From Pyropia haitanensis (taxonomy: Eukaryota > Rhodophyta > Bangiophyceae > Bangiales > Bangiaceae): DNA of 64,000 nucleotides. The notes beneath the pieces are model-generated. The model did not search any database and was not told the origin of the DNA. It was given only the letters and a program-made list of their open reading frames with translations. The DNA is taken from the NCBI GenBank assembly GCA_008729055.1, contig SDUX01000090.1:62001-126000 (forward strand), in the 5' to 3' direction. Positions 22,145 to 33,214 of the stretch are shown here, in pieces. Both the position numbers and the translations under genes were made by a program. Numbering within the stretch: the first letter of the stretch is position 1; every line of letters starts with the position of its first letter.

Positions 22145-22640
22145 AACATGCTTGTCGTTTGTCTGTCTGAGTCCTTGGCTACAGCTGGAAGTCCTCAGCC
22201 AGAGTAACGGGGGGCAAAAGCCTGCCCACTCCCCAGACCCTGCTGACTTTATACAGCTGGGGCCGCGAGAACCCAGTCCAAGCGGCGCTCGAGAAGTCAC
22301 GCGCAGCGTGGCCGCTCGAGAAGTCACACGCAGCGTGGCCGGGTAAGCGAGATAACAGGGAGGGGGGGGGGGGCGCGTGTGCAGGCAAGAACAGCGGGAA
22401 GGGGGGGGAGGGGCATGCTCGGACGGCGGCATTGGCAGTGACCGTTATGGCATAGCAGCGGAAGGCGGCGGGAGCGGCAACGGCCCAGGCCCTGTCGAGG
22501 ACCAAGAGCCACGAGCATCCTGGCTGGCAGGCAAAGGCAGCGGGAGCGGGCGAAAGGTACGCACTGGGACCCTGCAAGCGACAGTGACTGCCAGGCTGTG
22601 GCGCAGCGGGCGGGGAGGGGAGCGCACAGGGACGGCGGGC
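22145..22640. other. Intergenic, GC-rich
   Basis: 3' flank of the recombinase. A 25-bp direct repeat (CTCGAGAAGTCACRCGCAGC with GTGGCCG) occurs twice at 22287-22340. Nothing else recognised. Confidence 0.4.
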
Positions 22641-22925
22641 GCGACAATCACTGGGGCGGGGGGGCGCGCACAGGGGCGGTGGGCGCGACAATCACTGGGG
22701 CGGCGGGCGCGACAATCACTGGGGCGGGGGGCGCGACAATCACTGGGGCGGGGGGCGCGACAATCACTGGGGCGGGGGGCGCGACAATCACTGGGGCGGG
22801 GGGCGCGACAATCACTGGGGCGGGGGGCGCGACAATCACTGGGGCGGGGGGCGCGACAATCACTGGGGCGGGGGGCGCGACAATCACTGGGGCGGGGGGC
22901 GCGACAATCACTGGGGCGGGGGGCG
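22641..22925. repeat. 24-bp tandem array
   Basis: About twelve copies of GCGCGACAATCACTGGGGCG plus GGGG. GCGACA recurs at 22641, 22685 and then every 24 bp (22709, 22733 and so on to 22901). Units are nearly identical, so the array is young. It has no unique spacers, so it is not CRISPR. Confidence 0.93.
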
Positions 22926-23025
22926 TACGCACGGCGGGAGCGACAGTCACTGCCTGTCCCGCGCAGGGAAGGAGGCAGCTGCTGGACCCGCCAAGCCCCA
23001 GGTTGGGCCACGAGCCGGCTCGCGG

Positions 23026-23137
23026 CCCCGCCCCGTCGCCGCGCGGGGGCGGCCCCGCCCCGTCGCCGCGCGGGGGCGGCCCCGCCCCGTCGCCGCGCGG
23101 GGGCGGCCCCGCCCTGTCGCCGCGCGGGTTACCGGAT
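23026..23137. repeat. 27-bp GC tandem array, four copies
   Basis: Unit GGCCCCGCCCCGTCGCCGCG plus CGGGGGC, repeated four times; the last copy has CCCTGTCG. Confidence 0.9.
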
Positions 23138-23261
23138 GAAGTGGTTGGGCCACGTGCTGGCTCGCCCCACCCCAGAACCCCAGAGCAATTGCTGCAGCCG
23201 GCGTCAAGAATTGCTGCTGCTGCCGCGCAGACCTGCAAAAAGAAGTCAAGAAGGACCAGGT

Positions 23262-23357
23262 ATTTGCTGGAATCGAACCCCGACTCAGACGCGTGGGTGG
23301 TTTGAGCACCCACGCCAAACACTGAGTCGGGTGAACTTACCACTACGCCACCCTTGC
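23262..23357 (-). ncRNA. tRNA-like hairpin with pol III A and B boxes
   Basis: On the minus strand an A box TGGCGTAGTGG (23350-23340) and a B box GGTTCGATTCC (23279-23269) match the internal RNA polymerase III promoter consensus. Between them lies a long hairpin: CCGACTCAG pairs with CTGAGTCGG, and inside it GCGTGGGTG pairs with CACCCACGC around a CTCAAAC loop. A standard acceptor stem and D stem do not form, so this is not a regular tRNA gene. A tRNA pseudogene, the head of a SINE, or a tRNA with an unusual insert are the options. Confidence 0.5.
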
Positions 23358-23483
23358 GATTCCACGCGGTTAGCAAACGCCTTCAATCGTGCGTACTTGA
23401 TTTCATGCGTGCCCGTGAGGGTGTGTGGGTGGGGGAACGTGGAGGCATGGGAGAAGGACAACCAACAAAGCACGGATTGTCTT

Positions 23484-23586
23484 TGCACACACACACCCTT
23501 ACCCGAGTCTTTGCACACACACCCTTACCCGAGTCTTTGCACACACACACCGTTACCCGAGTCTTTGCACACACACACCCTTACCC
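23484..23586. repeat. ~28-bp repeat, TTGCACACACACACCCTTACCCGAGTC
   Basis: About four units of TTGCACACACACACCCTTAC followed by CCGAGTC, of 26-28 bp, differing in CA-dinucleotide number and one CCGTTACC variant. Confidence 0.85.
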
Positions 23587-25690
23587 TAGCCGCGTGTACT
23601 GGCGCCGCGTGCTCCAATCCCCGTCTACCGCCAAGACTTTCATCTCGAGCAGAGAGTCCAATGGCGTCTCGTCCCCTCTCTCTGGCATGCGAAGCTGACC
23701 CCCGCGCGTCCCGCAATATGCCCTCCAGTCGGAAGCACCCGCCCCGCCGGCGCCGCCCCCTCGCTCACTCCCGTGCGGGTCCGCCTGAAACCCAAGCAAG
23801 GTTAAGCAAAGACTCATATGCCGGCCCCGCCTGCCGGCCCCGCGGTGATGCTGCTGGTGGTGCCCGCCCACGCGGGTCACCCCCACGGCAGCGCCACACG
23901 TGCTAGGTACACACGGGCGCTTCATGCCGAAGGGCCACCTTTTCATGCACACCGGTTTCCCGCAGACTCCTACGCCCTACCAGCATTCAATCAGACTGGC
24001 CGTGCGCCGGTGGAAGGCGGCGTGCGCGTGGTCCGCTGCCTCAGTACATGCCCGCCCGATGCGCCCGGCCAGAGACGGGTGATGGCAGTTCCCGCATGTC
24101 ACTTGCTGCCCTCGCCTCCCCTTCCCATCCAGTTCCACGTCGGGACGGTGAAGCGCAGGTACCCCCTGCGGCGGCGGCGGGGGTCGGCTGCGTCAGTGGT
24201 GACCCGCCGCGCCGCGCGACGGGCAGAGCGAATCGTGATGGCGTGGGCGGCATCAGAGCCGGCGCCCGCCTCGCCCCTCCCGCTGCCGCTTGTGCCGCGT
24301 CAGATATTCGGCGCCGCGGCGGCCGCGCCCCGCACCACCCCCGGCCCGTCTGCCTATGCGGAAGGCGTGCGGAAATAGGGCGTGGGGCGGCCGGCCGCCC
24401 AGGGGGCGTGCGGAGATAGGGCGTGGGGCGGCCGGCCGCCCAGGGGTTGGACGGCGGGGACGAGGTGCCAGGGAGGGATACGGCATTTGTGACGGGGGGG
24501 GGTAACCAGGGTGTACGAGGGGAAGAGGCGCCAAGAACGTGACATTTACTATATTTCCTTGAGTGGGCTGGGAAGGCGCCCCCCAGGGCCGCCAACTGAC
24601 TGACCCGCTAAGCAGGTCGGCCCCACAGGAAAGGCAGAGAGATAAAGGTACAGGTCGCATGAGGAGATGGGCGCATAAACCCTTGGGGTGCTGCAGCCTT
24701 GAGCGTTGAGAGGCGGGCGGGAGGGAAGCGCGAGGAGAAAGGACGCTGCCGGCCAGTGCGGCCGGCGGTGGTCCGTCCCGCGCCGCGGGCCTTATGCCGC
24801 GGCGCGTCGCGCCGCCCCCGCGCCGGTGCCCCTTGCAGGGTGCCGGGGCGCTGGTGCGCACACGCGCATGCGGGGGCGCCGCTGCCAGACGGGGGTAGAA
24901 GCAGGGGGGCGAATTGCGGTGCGCGCGCGCCGCCGGCGCGCGCACCGCGGTCACCGCAGCTGCAGCGCCCACACCGACAGCAGCGCCGAGAGAGGAGAGG
25001 CAAACGCAGCAGCCGGGAGAGGCCGCCGCGCAGGGCGGGCGTGGCAGTCGGAGGGGAGGGGGGAGACGCCCGGTGCAGTCCACAACGGGCGCGACCCCCC
25101 CATCCCGCCGCCGGCCACGACCGCCGGTGCGTAGGACAAACGCACGCACGGGCGAAGGGCCGCCACGGGCGTGGCGGGGGAGGCGCCGCCGCGCCGCAGC
25201 GGGGGAGGAGACCGACAGCCCCACGCGCCGAAGGCAGCCCGCCCGCGGCCAAGCCGCGCGCCCCGCGCGGCCGACCGACAAAATAAACAGAGCCGGTTAC
25301 AGGAAGAATCAATATTCGAGACAGAAGGCGCGCACGGTGGCCGAGGCCAGGCCCCGCGGGGCCGACCCGCCGGGTGGGTCCGACCCGCATCCGACCCGCC
25401 GGGTGGATGAGAGACGGGGAAGGGGAAGCGGCAGCAACCGACTCTGTCTTCTTGGGCGGCGCGGCCGCCCCGGGGACAGTCGGAACGGAACGGGAGGGGG
25501 CGCCAGCCGCGCCGGGGCGGCAGGGGAGGGGGACACTGGTCCTCCCCCTCGACGGCAGTGGGCGCCCCCCGCGCCCTCCCCCCACCCCAGGCTCGCCCCC
25601 GCAGACCCCACACCAATGCGACCACCGTTCCCCCTCCCCCTCCCGTGCGGGCGACACCCCAGTTTCCACCGCCGCACCCTTTCCCACGCA
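23587..25690. other. GC-rich region without a supported gene
   Basis: Long Arg/Pro/Ala frames occur on all six frames. The frame 23818-24378 (plus, ATG, 186 aa) is the most ordinary, with RRAARRAERIVMAWAASEPA, but has no recognisable domain. A 41-bp direct duplication (GGGCGTGGGGCGGCCGGCCG core) is at 24367-24450, and CGACCCGCCGGGTGG-type repeats lie at 25365-25402. Confidence 0.35.
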
Positions 25691-25699
25691 CCACGGTGG

Positions 25700-25792
25700 C
25701 CACCGCCCTCCCCTCCGCTTCTCTGACGGCCACCCCCCTCCCCTCCGCTTTTCTGACGGCCACCCCCCTCCCCTCATTTCTCTGACGGCGAA
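25700..25792. repeat. ~33-bp repeat, three copies
   Basis: Three units of CCCTCCCCTCCGCTTCTCTG followed by ACGGCCACCC; the last is shorter and ends TTTCTCTGACGGCG. Confidence 0.85.
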
Positions 25793-26712
25793 GGCTGGTG
25801 CGGTCCCGGGCCAAGGCCATTCACCCGCCGCCCACCATTCGACAGGCGTGGATCGCCCACGCCTACATCTGCGCGTGGTCCTTCTGCGCATGCATCACAC
25901 TTTCCCCGACTCCCCCCGCCCCGCTCCCCCTCCGGCGGTGGCGCCACCGCTGCACCAGCTTTCGGCAGCCGGCCCCTTCCTCGCAGCCCACCGCAGCCCA
26001 CCCCCCGCAGCCGCGCGCCGCTCGCTGCCGCCAGTCGACCAGACCGGCAGCGGCAGCAGCCACCACCTCCCTCGCGCTGGCTCACGCCCGGCCGCCCGCG
26101 CGGCGGCCAGTCCGCCGGCCGCCAATCCCGAGGAAGCAGTGCAGCTGCGTGAGATTGTCAGTGCGTCGCTGACTGCACGCATCCACTCTACCATCAGGAG
26201 TACGCATCCACCAAATGCACTCGCTCCAAGTGTCTGTGCATCGGGGGAGACCAAGGTTCAAACTGACTGAATGATTCCTTTTTGCCCACGGGTCGACCTT
26301 GCGCCGCGCGTGACTGCGGCGCTGCTTCTCCGTCAGAGCAACGGACCTCCGCCAAATGGCGGCCCCGCCAAATGGCGGCGCTGCTCGAGGCGGGGGGGTC
26401 AGAGGCGCCACCGACGCTGGCATCCCCGTCCACGGCCAGCACCTCTCCTCTGGGGGCGGAGCTGGTGCCCCACTCGCGGCTCCGCAGGAAAAGGCCGACC
26501 AAGCGGGTTGCCGCGAGCGCTGAACGTCTGCAAGCGCCGGGCACACTCGTTTGCGCTGGACAGAAATGAGCAACTGTGACCGGTGGTGTTGTTGCGCTGA
26601 AGCTTGTTCTCGTCATCCAACACGCTTTGTTTATATTGGTCAAGGACGAGAGCGAGGGAGGGAGAGTAGGAGGAAGCAGGACATACATGGACAAGAGAGC
26701 AACGCTAGTTCA
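25793..26712. other. Intergenic, downstream of the helicase
   Basis: No credible gene. A 14-bp near-palindrome CCGCCAAATGGCGG occurs twice at 26349-26376. The last 130 bp become AT-richer and are the 3' flank of the minus-strand helicase. Confidence 0.4.
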
Positions 26713-28611
26713 CTATAAAGAAACAAGAGACGAATGGAAAGCCACTGCCAGCTCGTCAACGATTATGTTGTCCGAGTCAAAGCTCACCAAGTGGATGCTC
26801 TCAAGACGCGGAGCACGTGAAATAGCAGATAGTACATGTCCAGCAGAAAAAGCATTCTTGAGGTCCACCGCCACGTCTGGCAGAGTCCATCCCTGGGCGC
26901 GGTGCACCGTGCACGCCCATCCCAACACCAGGGGCACTTGAGTCCTGGTGGCCGCCGTAGATCGACCATCAAGCGCGACCACCTTGCTTGCGACAGGGGC
27001 CACCAGCATAGTGTGGTGACGCCCGGAGGGCAGAGAGAAACGCACGACAGGAAACAGCCCACAGCCAATGGTAGAGAACGTCTTCACCACGCCCCTCGTG
27101 CCCGACGGTACCCCTCGATCGGACAAAGATGTTGATGGTACGATGACCATGGCGCCAACTCGCAATGCCAAACGATCACGCACCTGAAGGCACTCGTTCA
27201 GCAAGGCAGTGGCTTGGTCCGTTGACAGATACGTGGCCAAAGCAACGTCCTTGGCAACACACACGACGTCCGGCCCCGCCAACTTGTCCAGCTCCTCTCG
27301 ATTCTTGTCGTCGATCAACATGGAGTGGGTCGTCAACCACACCGCGGTGGGCGGGGCCTCATCCATCTTGCGGGAGCACAGTAGCTCCAGGTCCTTGGCC
27401 GTGTGCGCCCCAACCCGGAGGCGCGACAGCAGTGCAATGAACGCGGGGTCGTCCCCGTGCCGCCAGTTGGAGGCCAGCTGCACGACCTTGTCGCCAAACA
27501 CTTGGCTCCATGCGGTAGAGGAGAAAGCATAGGAGCCACGGGGGGGGGGGAGCTGCGAGAAGTCTCCGGAAAAAAGGACGACCAGGCCGCCAAAGGGATG
27601 CTCCAACTGCCGCACCGCACGCAGTACGAAGTCAAGGCGGTCCACAAACGCAGCCGACAAGGTGCCGATCTCATCCACAATCAGCACCATCGCGGCCCGC
27701 ATGCGGCTCTTGGCGGCGGCCGGGATGACATGCTCCACCATCTCCTCTGTTGGGATCCCGAGGTCCGCGTCCCCGTGGCTAAAGCCCGCCCACGAGTGTG
27801 CGGTGACGCCACCGAGGATGACTGCCGCAACACTGCTGCTGGCACACAGCGCCAGCGTCACGCCTGACGCCCGCAGGGCGTTGACAGCAAGGCGCAGCAA
27901 GTGGCTCTTGCCCGCTCCGGGAGGGCCCGTCAAAAAGACAGACGAGCGGGCGCACACCAGCTGGCATACACGCAGCACGTCCCCGGACAGGCCCCGCGGC
28001 AACAAGACATTGCCTGGCAGCGTTGCCACAGGTCTGAAGACAGCGCGCAAACCACCGGTGCACCCACGCCGTGCCCACGCCACGCGGCATCGAGGCGCCG
28101 CAGTCGCCACACCAGACAGGGGCACGCGCCCACGGGCCCCCTCATGCACGGGCACCCCACCCACAGCGACGCTGGTGCCTGCATCCATTGGCCGCTTGAG
28201 GTGGCGGCGGGCGGCCAGGTCGGGCTCTCGCCAAGAGGGGCACACTCTGACCCCCACCACCGACTGGTCCTTGTGCAGGTCCCGAAAGAAGTCGCAGGTG
28301 CTGGCGGCATTGTCGAGGTCCACCAGCCGATCACCGCCCGAGAAGAAGACTCGCACCGTGGACGGTGCAGTGGGGGGCAGAGGTGCGGGGGGGGAAGGGG
28401 GTGACAGCTCGGCCTCGAATGGGCCCAAGCCCTGGGCCCATCGGCGCGCCCGTGGCTCCGCCGTGAAGAGGCGCACAAACAACGCCCTTTGCAGTAGATG
28501 CCGCCGCAAGCCGTGGGCGTCCACCACGCCTCGCCCAGCAATCAGGAAGACGGCCGACGCATCGGCAGCGTCGGGGTGGCGCGCCGCCAGGTACACGGCA
28601 GTTGTGTCCAT
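26713..28611 (-). CDS. PIF1-like DNA helicase
   Basis: Predicted 632-aa superfamily 1B 5'-3' DNA helicase starting at ATG 28611. Motifs in order: a Q-motif region (LSGDVLRVCQLVCARSSVFL), Walker A GPPGAGKS (about residue 228), Walker B LIVDEIG (about 300), motif III FSGDFSQLPP (about 345), a motif near SNWRHGDDP, motif V GWACTVHRAQGWTLPDVAVD (about 580) and motif VI LSAISRAPRLESIHL (about 605). The N-terminal 200 residues have no recognised domain and a Pro-rich linker. The frame is intact and length fits a minimal PIF1. It is not attached to a Rep nuclease or Helitron-type domain. It may be a cellular PIF1 paralogue or cargo from a mobile element; flanking DNA does not decide. Confidence 0.85.
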   Translation of the reverse strand: MDTTAVYLAARHPDAADASAVFLIAGRGVVDAHGLRRHLLQRALFVRLFTAEPRARRWAQGLGPFEAELSPPSPPAPLPPTAPSTVRVFFSGGDRLVDLDNAASTCDFFRDLHKDQSVVGVRVCPSWREPDLAARRHLKRPMDAGTSVAVGGVPVHEGARGRVPLSGVATAAPRCRVAWARRGCTGGLRAVFRPVATLPGNVLLPRGLSGDVLRVCQLVCARSSVFLTGPPGAGKSHLLRLAVNALRASGVTLALCASSSVAAVILGGVTAHSWAGFSHGDADLGIPTEEMVEHVIPAAAKSRMRAAMVLIVDEIGTLSAAFVDRLDFVLRAVRQLEHPFGGLVVLFSGDFSQLPPPRGSYAFSSTAWSQVFGDKVVQLASNWRHGDDPAFIALLSRLRVGAHTAKDLELLCSRKMDEAPPTAVWLTTHSMLIDDKNREELDKLAGPDVVCVAKDVALATYLSTDQATALLNECLQVRDRLALRVGAMVIVPSTSLSDRGVPSGTRGVVKTFSTIGCGLFPVVRFSLPSGRHHTMLVAPVASKVVALDGRSTAATRTQVPLVLGWACTVHRAQGWTLPDVAVDLKNAFSAGHVLSAISRAPRLESIHLVSFDSDNIIVDELAVAFHSSLVSL

Positions 28612-30146
28612 CGACGGCAGTGTGCCGGGGTGATGTAAAAAAGGGCGGGGGGGGAGGGGGGGGCGCTTCCGGTGGCTTGGCGGACAGGGCCGGGGGGAGG
28701 GGGGGGGGGGGGGGAGGAAGGAAGCAGGCCGGGCGGCTTCGTCCCGTCCAATGACGAGCGGGGGGGCCGGGCGGCTACGTCCGGTCCGGTGCCGAATGGG
28801 AGGGGTGAGGAGGGGGGGGGGGGGCTGGGTTGGTGCGGGCGTTAGGTGTTATTGCCGGGGAGGCGTCATGCGTCCGTCACCGTCACCGCCCGAGAACAGG
28901 CGCCGCGGTGCAGCAGTGGTGCGCGGGGCGCAACCCGTCTCGTGGCCATGTTGGCGCGTGCAGGAACGAAACAGGGGCGGCTGCGGCATGGCGGGGTCGG
29001 CCCTCCCACCATCGCTGGCGGGAGGGGCAAGGGCGGGCAGCATCGGATCGGGGCGGCAAAGCCCAACAAAAGGCGGGCGTCTCGTGCTGTTGTGCATTGC
29101 CGCTGGCCATCACATTTACGTAGCCGGTGGGGTGCCGTTTGAGAGGAGGGGCGCCGACTAAGCGATTTTTGTGACCACCCTATTTGTGAGATTCTGCGGG
29201 ACGCCCGCAGCGTGAATGGCCCAACCTGGCGCCCCAATCTGACCAACCTGACTAAAACGGCCCCAACCTGGGAGTGCGGTCGGCAGATCGCAGGCGGCGG
29301 CGGCGGCGGCGGGCGGCCGCCCGCCGTGGCGGCGGTGGCGGTCTGGGCGGAGCGGCGGCGGGCCGGGTGCGTCTACCGTCTCGGAGGCCATCCCCGGCGG
29401 CGCGCCCCGGCTGCCGTCGCCCCCGCTGCGGTCGGCAAGCATCCCGACTGGCGGCCGCCGGCGGGGGGGTGTGGCGGCCGCGGACGACGGTGGTGGCGGC
29501 GGGGGGGGCGACGGCGGCGGGGGGGGGGGATGGCGGCGGCGGCGGCGGCGGCCGCCGCCTGCGGCTGTCCCGGTCGGACGGGGAGCCCCTTCCCCCGCCG
29601 CCGCCGCCGCCACTCCCACTACCACCGCCGTCGTCCCTACCCGGTGGGGGCGGCGGCGGCGGCGGCGTAGACGCCCCCGACCCCGCCCGGTGGGGCGGCA
29701 GCGGCGGCGGCGGTGGCGGCGGTTGAGGGAGCTTTCTGGCGGACTTTCCCTCCGTGGGCTGGGGGAATTGTGGAAGGGCCGCCCTGCGCCGCACGGTTAG
29801 CGGGCACGGGCGGACGTGCGGGTGGGGGGGGATGGTGGGGCGTGGGGGGGACCGGTCGGGCCCGCCTGCCCCGGCGCCTGGCCGGTGGGCGGCGGCGGCG
29901 CCCGCCACCGCGCCCGCCGCCGCTGCCGCCGACCAGCCGGCGGCGGTAGTTCTGGCGGCGCCACCCGCGGCAGACGAGCGCAAGTGGCTACCCGCGGCGG
30001 GCGGCCATGGCGGTAGTCGCGGCGGTGACGGCGGTGGGGGCGGTGCCACGGCGGCCACCGCGGCCGCCGCGTGAGTGGACCCCCTGGTGGTGCGGGGCGG
30101 CGGCTTCCCCTCCCCCTCCTCCCTTCCCCCCCCCCCACCACCGTGG
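28612..30146. other. GC simple-sequence upstream of the helicase
   Basis: Poly-G/C tracts (28646-28720, 28810-28822), then GGC/CCG trinucleotide-rich DNA (29290-30070). Gly/Arg/Pro frames on both strands are composition artefacts. No promoter motif could be assigned. Confidence 0.4.
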
Positions 30147-30614
30147 AAGGGTACATGGCGGCGATGCGGGCGGTTCTGGCCGCCGCCGCCGCCCGCGCCG
30201 ACTACGGCGCCGGTAGCACCGAGGCGGACGTGGCGGTGGCCGGCCAGCTGCTGGCCGGCCTGGCGTCGCTCGCCTCCCCCACCCGCCACCGACGGGGGGT
30301 GGGGTGCAGAGCCTCTCCCCCCCCCCCCCCCCCCCCCACCTCAGGGGATGGACCGCGTCGCGCTGCTCCTCTCCATTGGTGGCGTCTACACAATCGTGGA
30401 CGCGGCGGCGGTGGTGGTGGGCACCTCCGCCGCCGCCACCGCCCGACGCGCTGGCCATCCTCCGCGCCGCCGCGGCGGCGAGCACCCGCGTGTAGGACGA
30501 GGCCGAGGCGGTGCTGACGGTGGTGGTCCTTGGCCTGCGGGTGCACGGGGGGGATTGCCCGGGTGACGGGAGGGGGGGTGGCGCTGATGCGGGTGGGGGT
30601 GGCGGCCGCCGCCG

Positions 30615-30650
<36 letters not shown>

Positions 30651-31017
30651 GAGGGGGGGCACAAGGGGGGGGGGAGGCGAGGGGGGGTGACCGCCGCCCG
30701 TGACGGCGGCGACAGGCAGGGGGTTGGGGGTGGGGGTGGCGGCGGCGGCGGCGGCGGCGGTGGGGGTGCGGGTGGGGATGCCGCCGGCGGCGGCGCCCCC
30801 TCGGGCCTCCCGCGGCCGTGCCTCACCCCGGGAGCGCGTCGAGGCGGTGGCGCCAGTGGCAGCGGCGGTGCACGCCGCGCTCGGAGGGCCCGACCCGGCC
30901 GTGACCGCCGACGGCCTGGCGGTGCTCGTCGGCCTCGCCGACGCGGCGCGCTGCCGTCGCCTCGGCGGCGGCGAGCACACGTCCGAAATACACTGTATCG
31001 CAACAATATCGTCAAGC
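30147..31017 (+). CDS. Possible exons of a helical-repeat (ARM-like) protein
   Basis: Plus-strand pieces separated by homopolymer-rich DNA look like successive helices: 30147-30300 (MAAMRAVLAAAAARADYGAG, then AVAGQLLAGLASLA), 30350-30430 (RVALLLSIGGVYTIVDAAAV) and 30790-31017 (PRERVEAVAPVAAAVHAALG, then PAVTADGLAVLVGLADAARC). The pattern of paired helices with a GGPDP turn recalls armadillo repeats. Intervening G/C runs would be introns, but splice sites are not clear. This may equally be random GC-rich coding potential. Confidence 0.25.
30616..30649 (+). repeat. 34-nt uninterrupted poly-G
   Basis: A run of 34 G, continued by further G-rich runs to about 30690. Other long tracts are at 13900-14035 (C), 30307-30336 (C) and 58699-58718 (20 G). 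They have strong quadruplex potential and are prone to sequencing length error. Confidence 0.95.
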
Positions 31018-31551
31018 TGACATAACTGTGGCGCACACAAAAGCAAGTCTGGTCGGCAAGAAGGAATGTCCGTGGACAAATTGAGCTCGCCGCAGCTGCT
31101 GTGTGATTCGTCAGCTGCATGGATGCGTGTCCTGCGGAAAGTCGCGTGCTGACCATCCGTTCACGAAGGAGTCACCCTAGTGGCCAAGCCTGTGCCTGTT
31201 AACAGGTCGTCTAGGGCGTTTGCAGCCAATCGTTAACGTGTTAACAACCCCAAGGCATGGGGACCTGGCCTGGCGGTGGCAACAGTGCCGGGGGTGCACC
31301 ACCGTGCGGGCCACGACCAGCCCAGCTTAATTCTGCTTGCAACATGCTGGTAAGTGCTCTACTTGTTCCCCCCCACCCTGGGCTCCGCCCGACCCAGCTG
31401 ACCTCCCTCCTGTGCACCCCCAGTTATCCGATGAAGGAAACGGGGGGGTGAATTTGAAGAAGCGGGCCACAACTCGAAAATCTACCAACTGTAAGTCCAT
31501 CACTTAATGAAATTTGAAAACAGATCGTCATACCATTCCATCCCATCTAAG
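31018..31551. other. AT-richer intergenic stretch
   Basis: Composition drops sharply from the GC-rich block on the left. No gene, repeat or RNA recognised. Confidence 0.4.
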
Positions 31552-32118
31552 TCGAGCATCAGCGGACCCTAAGCCAACGACCGCATGAGATCCATAATCG
31601 ACTGCATATTGCTGTTCTCCCAATTTTGGCCGACCCGGACAAGAACAACAGTGCTAGAACAACAGTGTGAGCCAATCGTGTCCTGGCAGCTGAGGGCGAG
31701 CCAATAGCGTGCTGTCGGGACCCGATCGCCTGCAGCTGCTGATTGGCTGCAGTCACAGCGGGCCTCGTCCCAATCGCTGATGGTCAGAACACTGTTGTTC
31801 TCTCGTCTGATCTCGCCTAAGTTTCCCTTCATCTCGGCTCGATCCTCTCAGGAGCAGTTGTGCAGCTTGCCACAGATGTCTGTTCCACTCTGTTCTCCCC
31901 TCCATGTGCTCGGGATAACGAGAAAATCTCAAAGCGGACTAATTGCACAACAGCGGAGACTCATACGAAGCTCTCATTGGTCAGAAAGACAACATGTGAG
32001 GCATTTTATTGGGCTGTTGTTCTTGTTCTTGTCCGGATGGGCCAAAATTGGGAGAACTGCAATTGAACGTACAATCGATCGTCTGATGCATTACACCTCG
32101 CTGGGATCGTGCTCGACT
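31552..32118. mobile_element. Small inverted-repeat element, MITE-like
   Basis: Two inverted arms of about 100 bp enclose about 360 bp. The strongest matching part is GTTCTCCCAATTTTGGCC with GACAAGAACAACAG on the left (31617-31652) and its reverse complement on the right (32012-32060). Outer parts match less well down to GTCGAGCA at both tips. No coding capacity. A target-site duplication was not evident. Confidence 0.6.
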
Positions 32119-32645
32119 GTTGCGCGCGAGTCCCATTCCACAGCTGCTGTGCACATTTTGATGCCTCGGGGGGCCTTAGATGTGAGGTTGCAGTCTACAT
32201 TTGGCCTGCTTCAATCTGTGGCGGATGACTTTAGAATTCTCTTTTTTTGCGGCCTAAAACATTTTGCAGCTGGCACTGTGGGGACCACGGGCAGACTGGG
32301 TTATCTCGATCGCGCCAGTTCTTGAAGGTGAGATCACAAAAATCACGGAGTTGTTTCGATCTATGTTAATTTTTCACATTTTTGTGACTTTCCATCTGCT
32401 CAGAAAAAGTGTCGGCGCTTTAGACGTATACAGAGGGCTACTTTTATTTGGATGCCCAAACGTTGGCGGGAGCGCTTGGCTCCACTAGATTTGGCGGGCT
32501 GTCTGCAGCACCTCTGCCCGCCTCACTCTGGACGACAACAGTTCTCAGGAGGCGACCAGCCCTCGCGCGGTGTGGGTCGGGCGCGGCGAGAGGCCATCCC
32601 GAGACCGCCGCAAAGGAGCACATTGCCACTTCACTGACCATCAGC
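32119..32645. other. Upstream flank of the interrupted transposase-like gene
   Basis: AT-richer up to 32440, then GC-rich. The frame of the downstream gene is open back to 32448 without an ATG, so an upstream exon is possible. Confidence 0.35.
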
Positions 32646-33214
32646 ATGACCCCGGCAGCACAGCCTGTACCACCGGTGCCAATGAGGGAGCTGGACGCAG
32701 CAACGCTCGCCATTACGCCATCAATAAAGGGGGTGACAACTGAACAGGTGACGGGTGGGGCGTCGCACGTGGCGGTCGGAGAGCTGACGGCGGCGGCAAG
32801 GCCCGCCTTTCCGCCCGCGTTGGCGGGGATGGCTGGTGGTGCTGAACCTGACGGGATGCACCCTTTGGAACTGTTGGGTCCTGCGCCAGCTTTGCTGGGG
32901 GGTGGCATTGCGATGGGCCCGCCACCGGTTGCGCCTGCCCCACCTGTCTCGTCATCTCTACCATCGTCTGACACTGGGCAATCTGAGCCTTGCCGCTCAT
33001 GTGTGCCTCGTCCCTTTGTGCGGTGCATCAGGTTGCACATGGACTCGTGCCCGAGTACCAACAAGTCGCAGTTCTTCTACGGCGGCCTGGGCCTCATTCT
33101 GTCGACCGGTGTATTGGACTGCGCCATGGTCCTCTACATGGTCGTTGGCCACACAAAGTTTGGCCCGGACCTGGTGGCTCGGGCGCTAGCGGGGCGGTAC
33201 AAATCGTCGGACGT

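Noticed and set aside
22641..22925. 24-bp array considered as a CRISPR
   Set aside because: Units abut directly, with no spacers and no cas genes; the setting is eukaryotic.
23262..23357. Canonical tRNA gene
   Set aside because: A and B boxes fit, but acceptor, D and T stems do not pair, so kept as tRNA-like only.
26349..26376. Paired CCGCCAAATGGCGG as E2F sites
   Set aside because: Core resembles E2F (GGCGC/TTTGGCG) only loosely and no promoter lies nearby.
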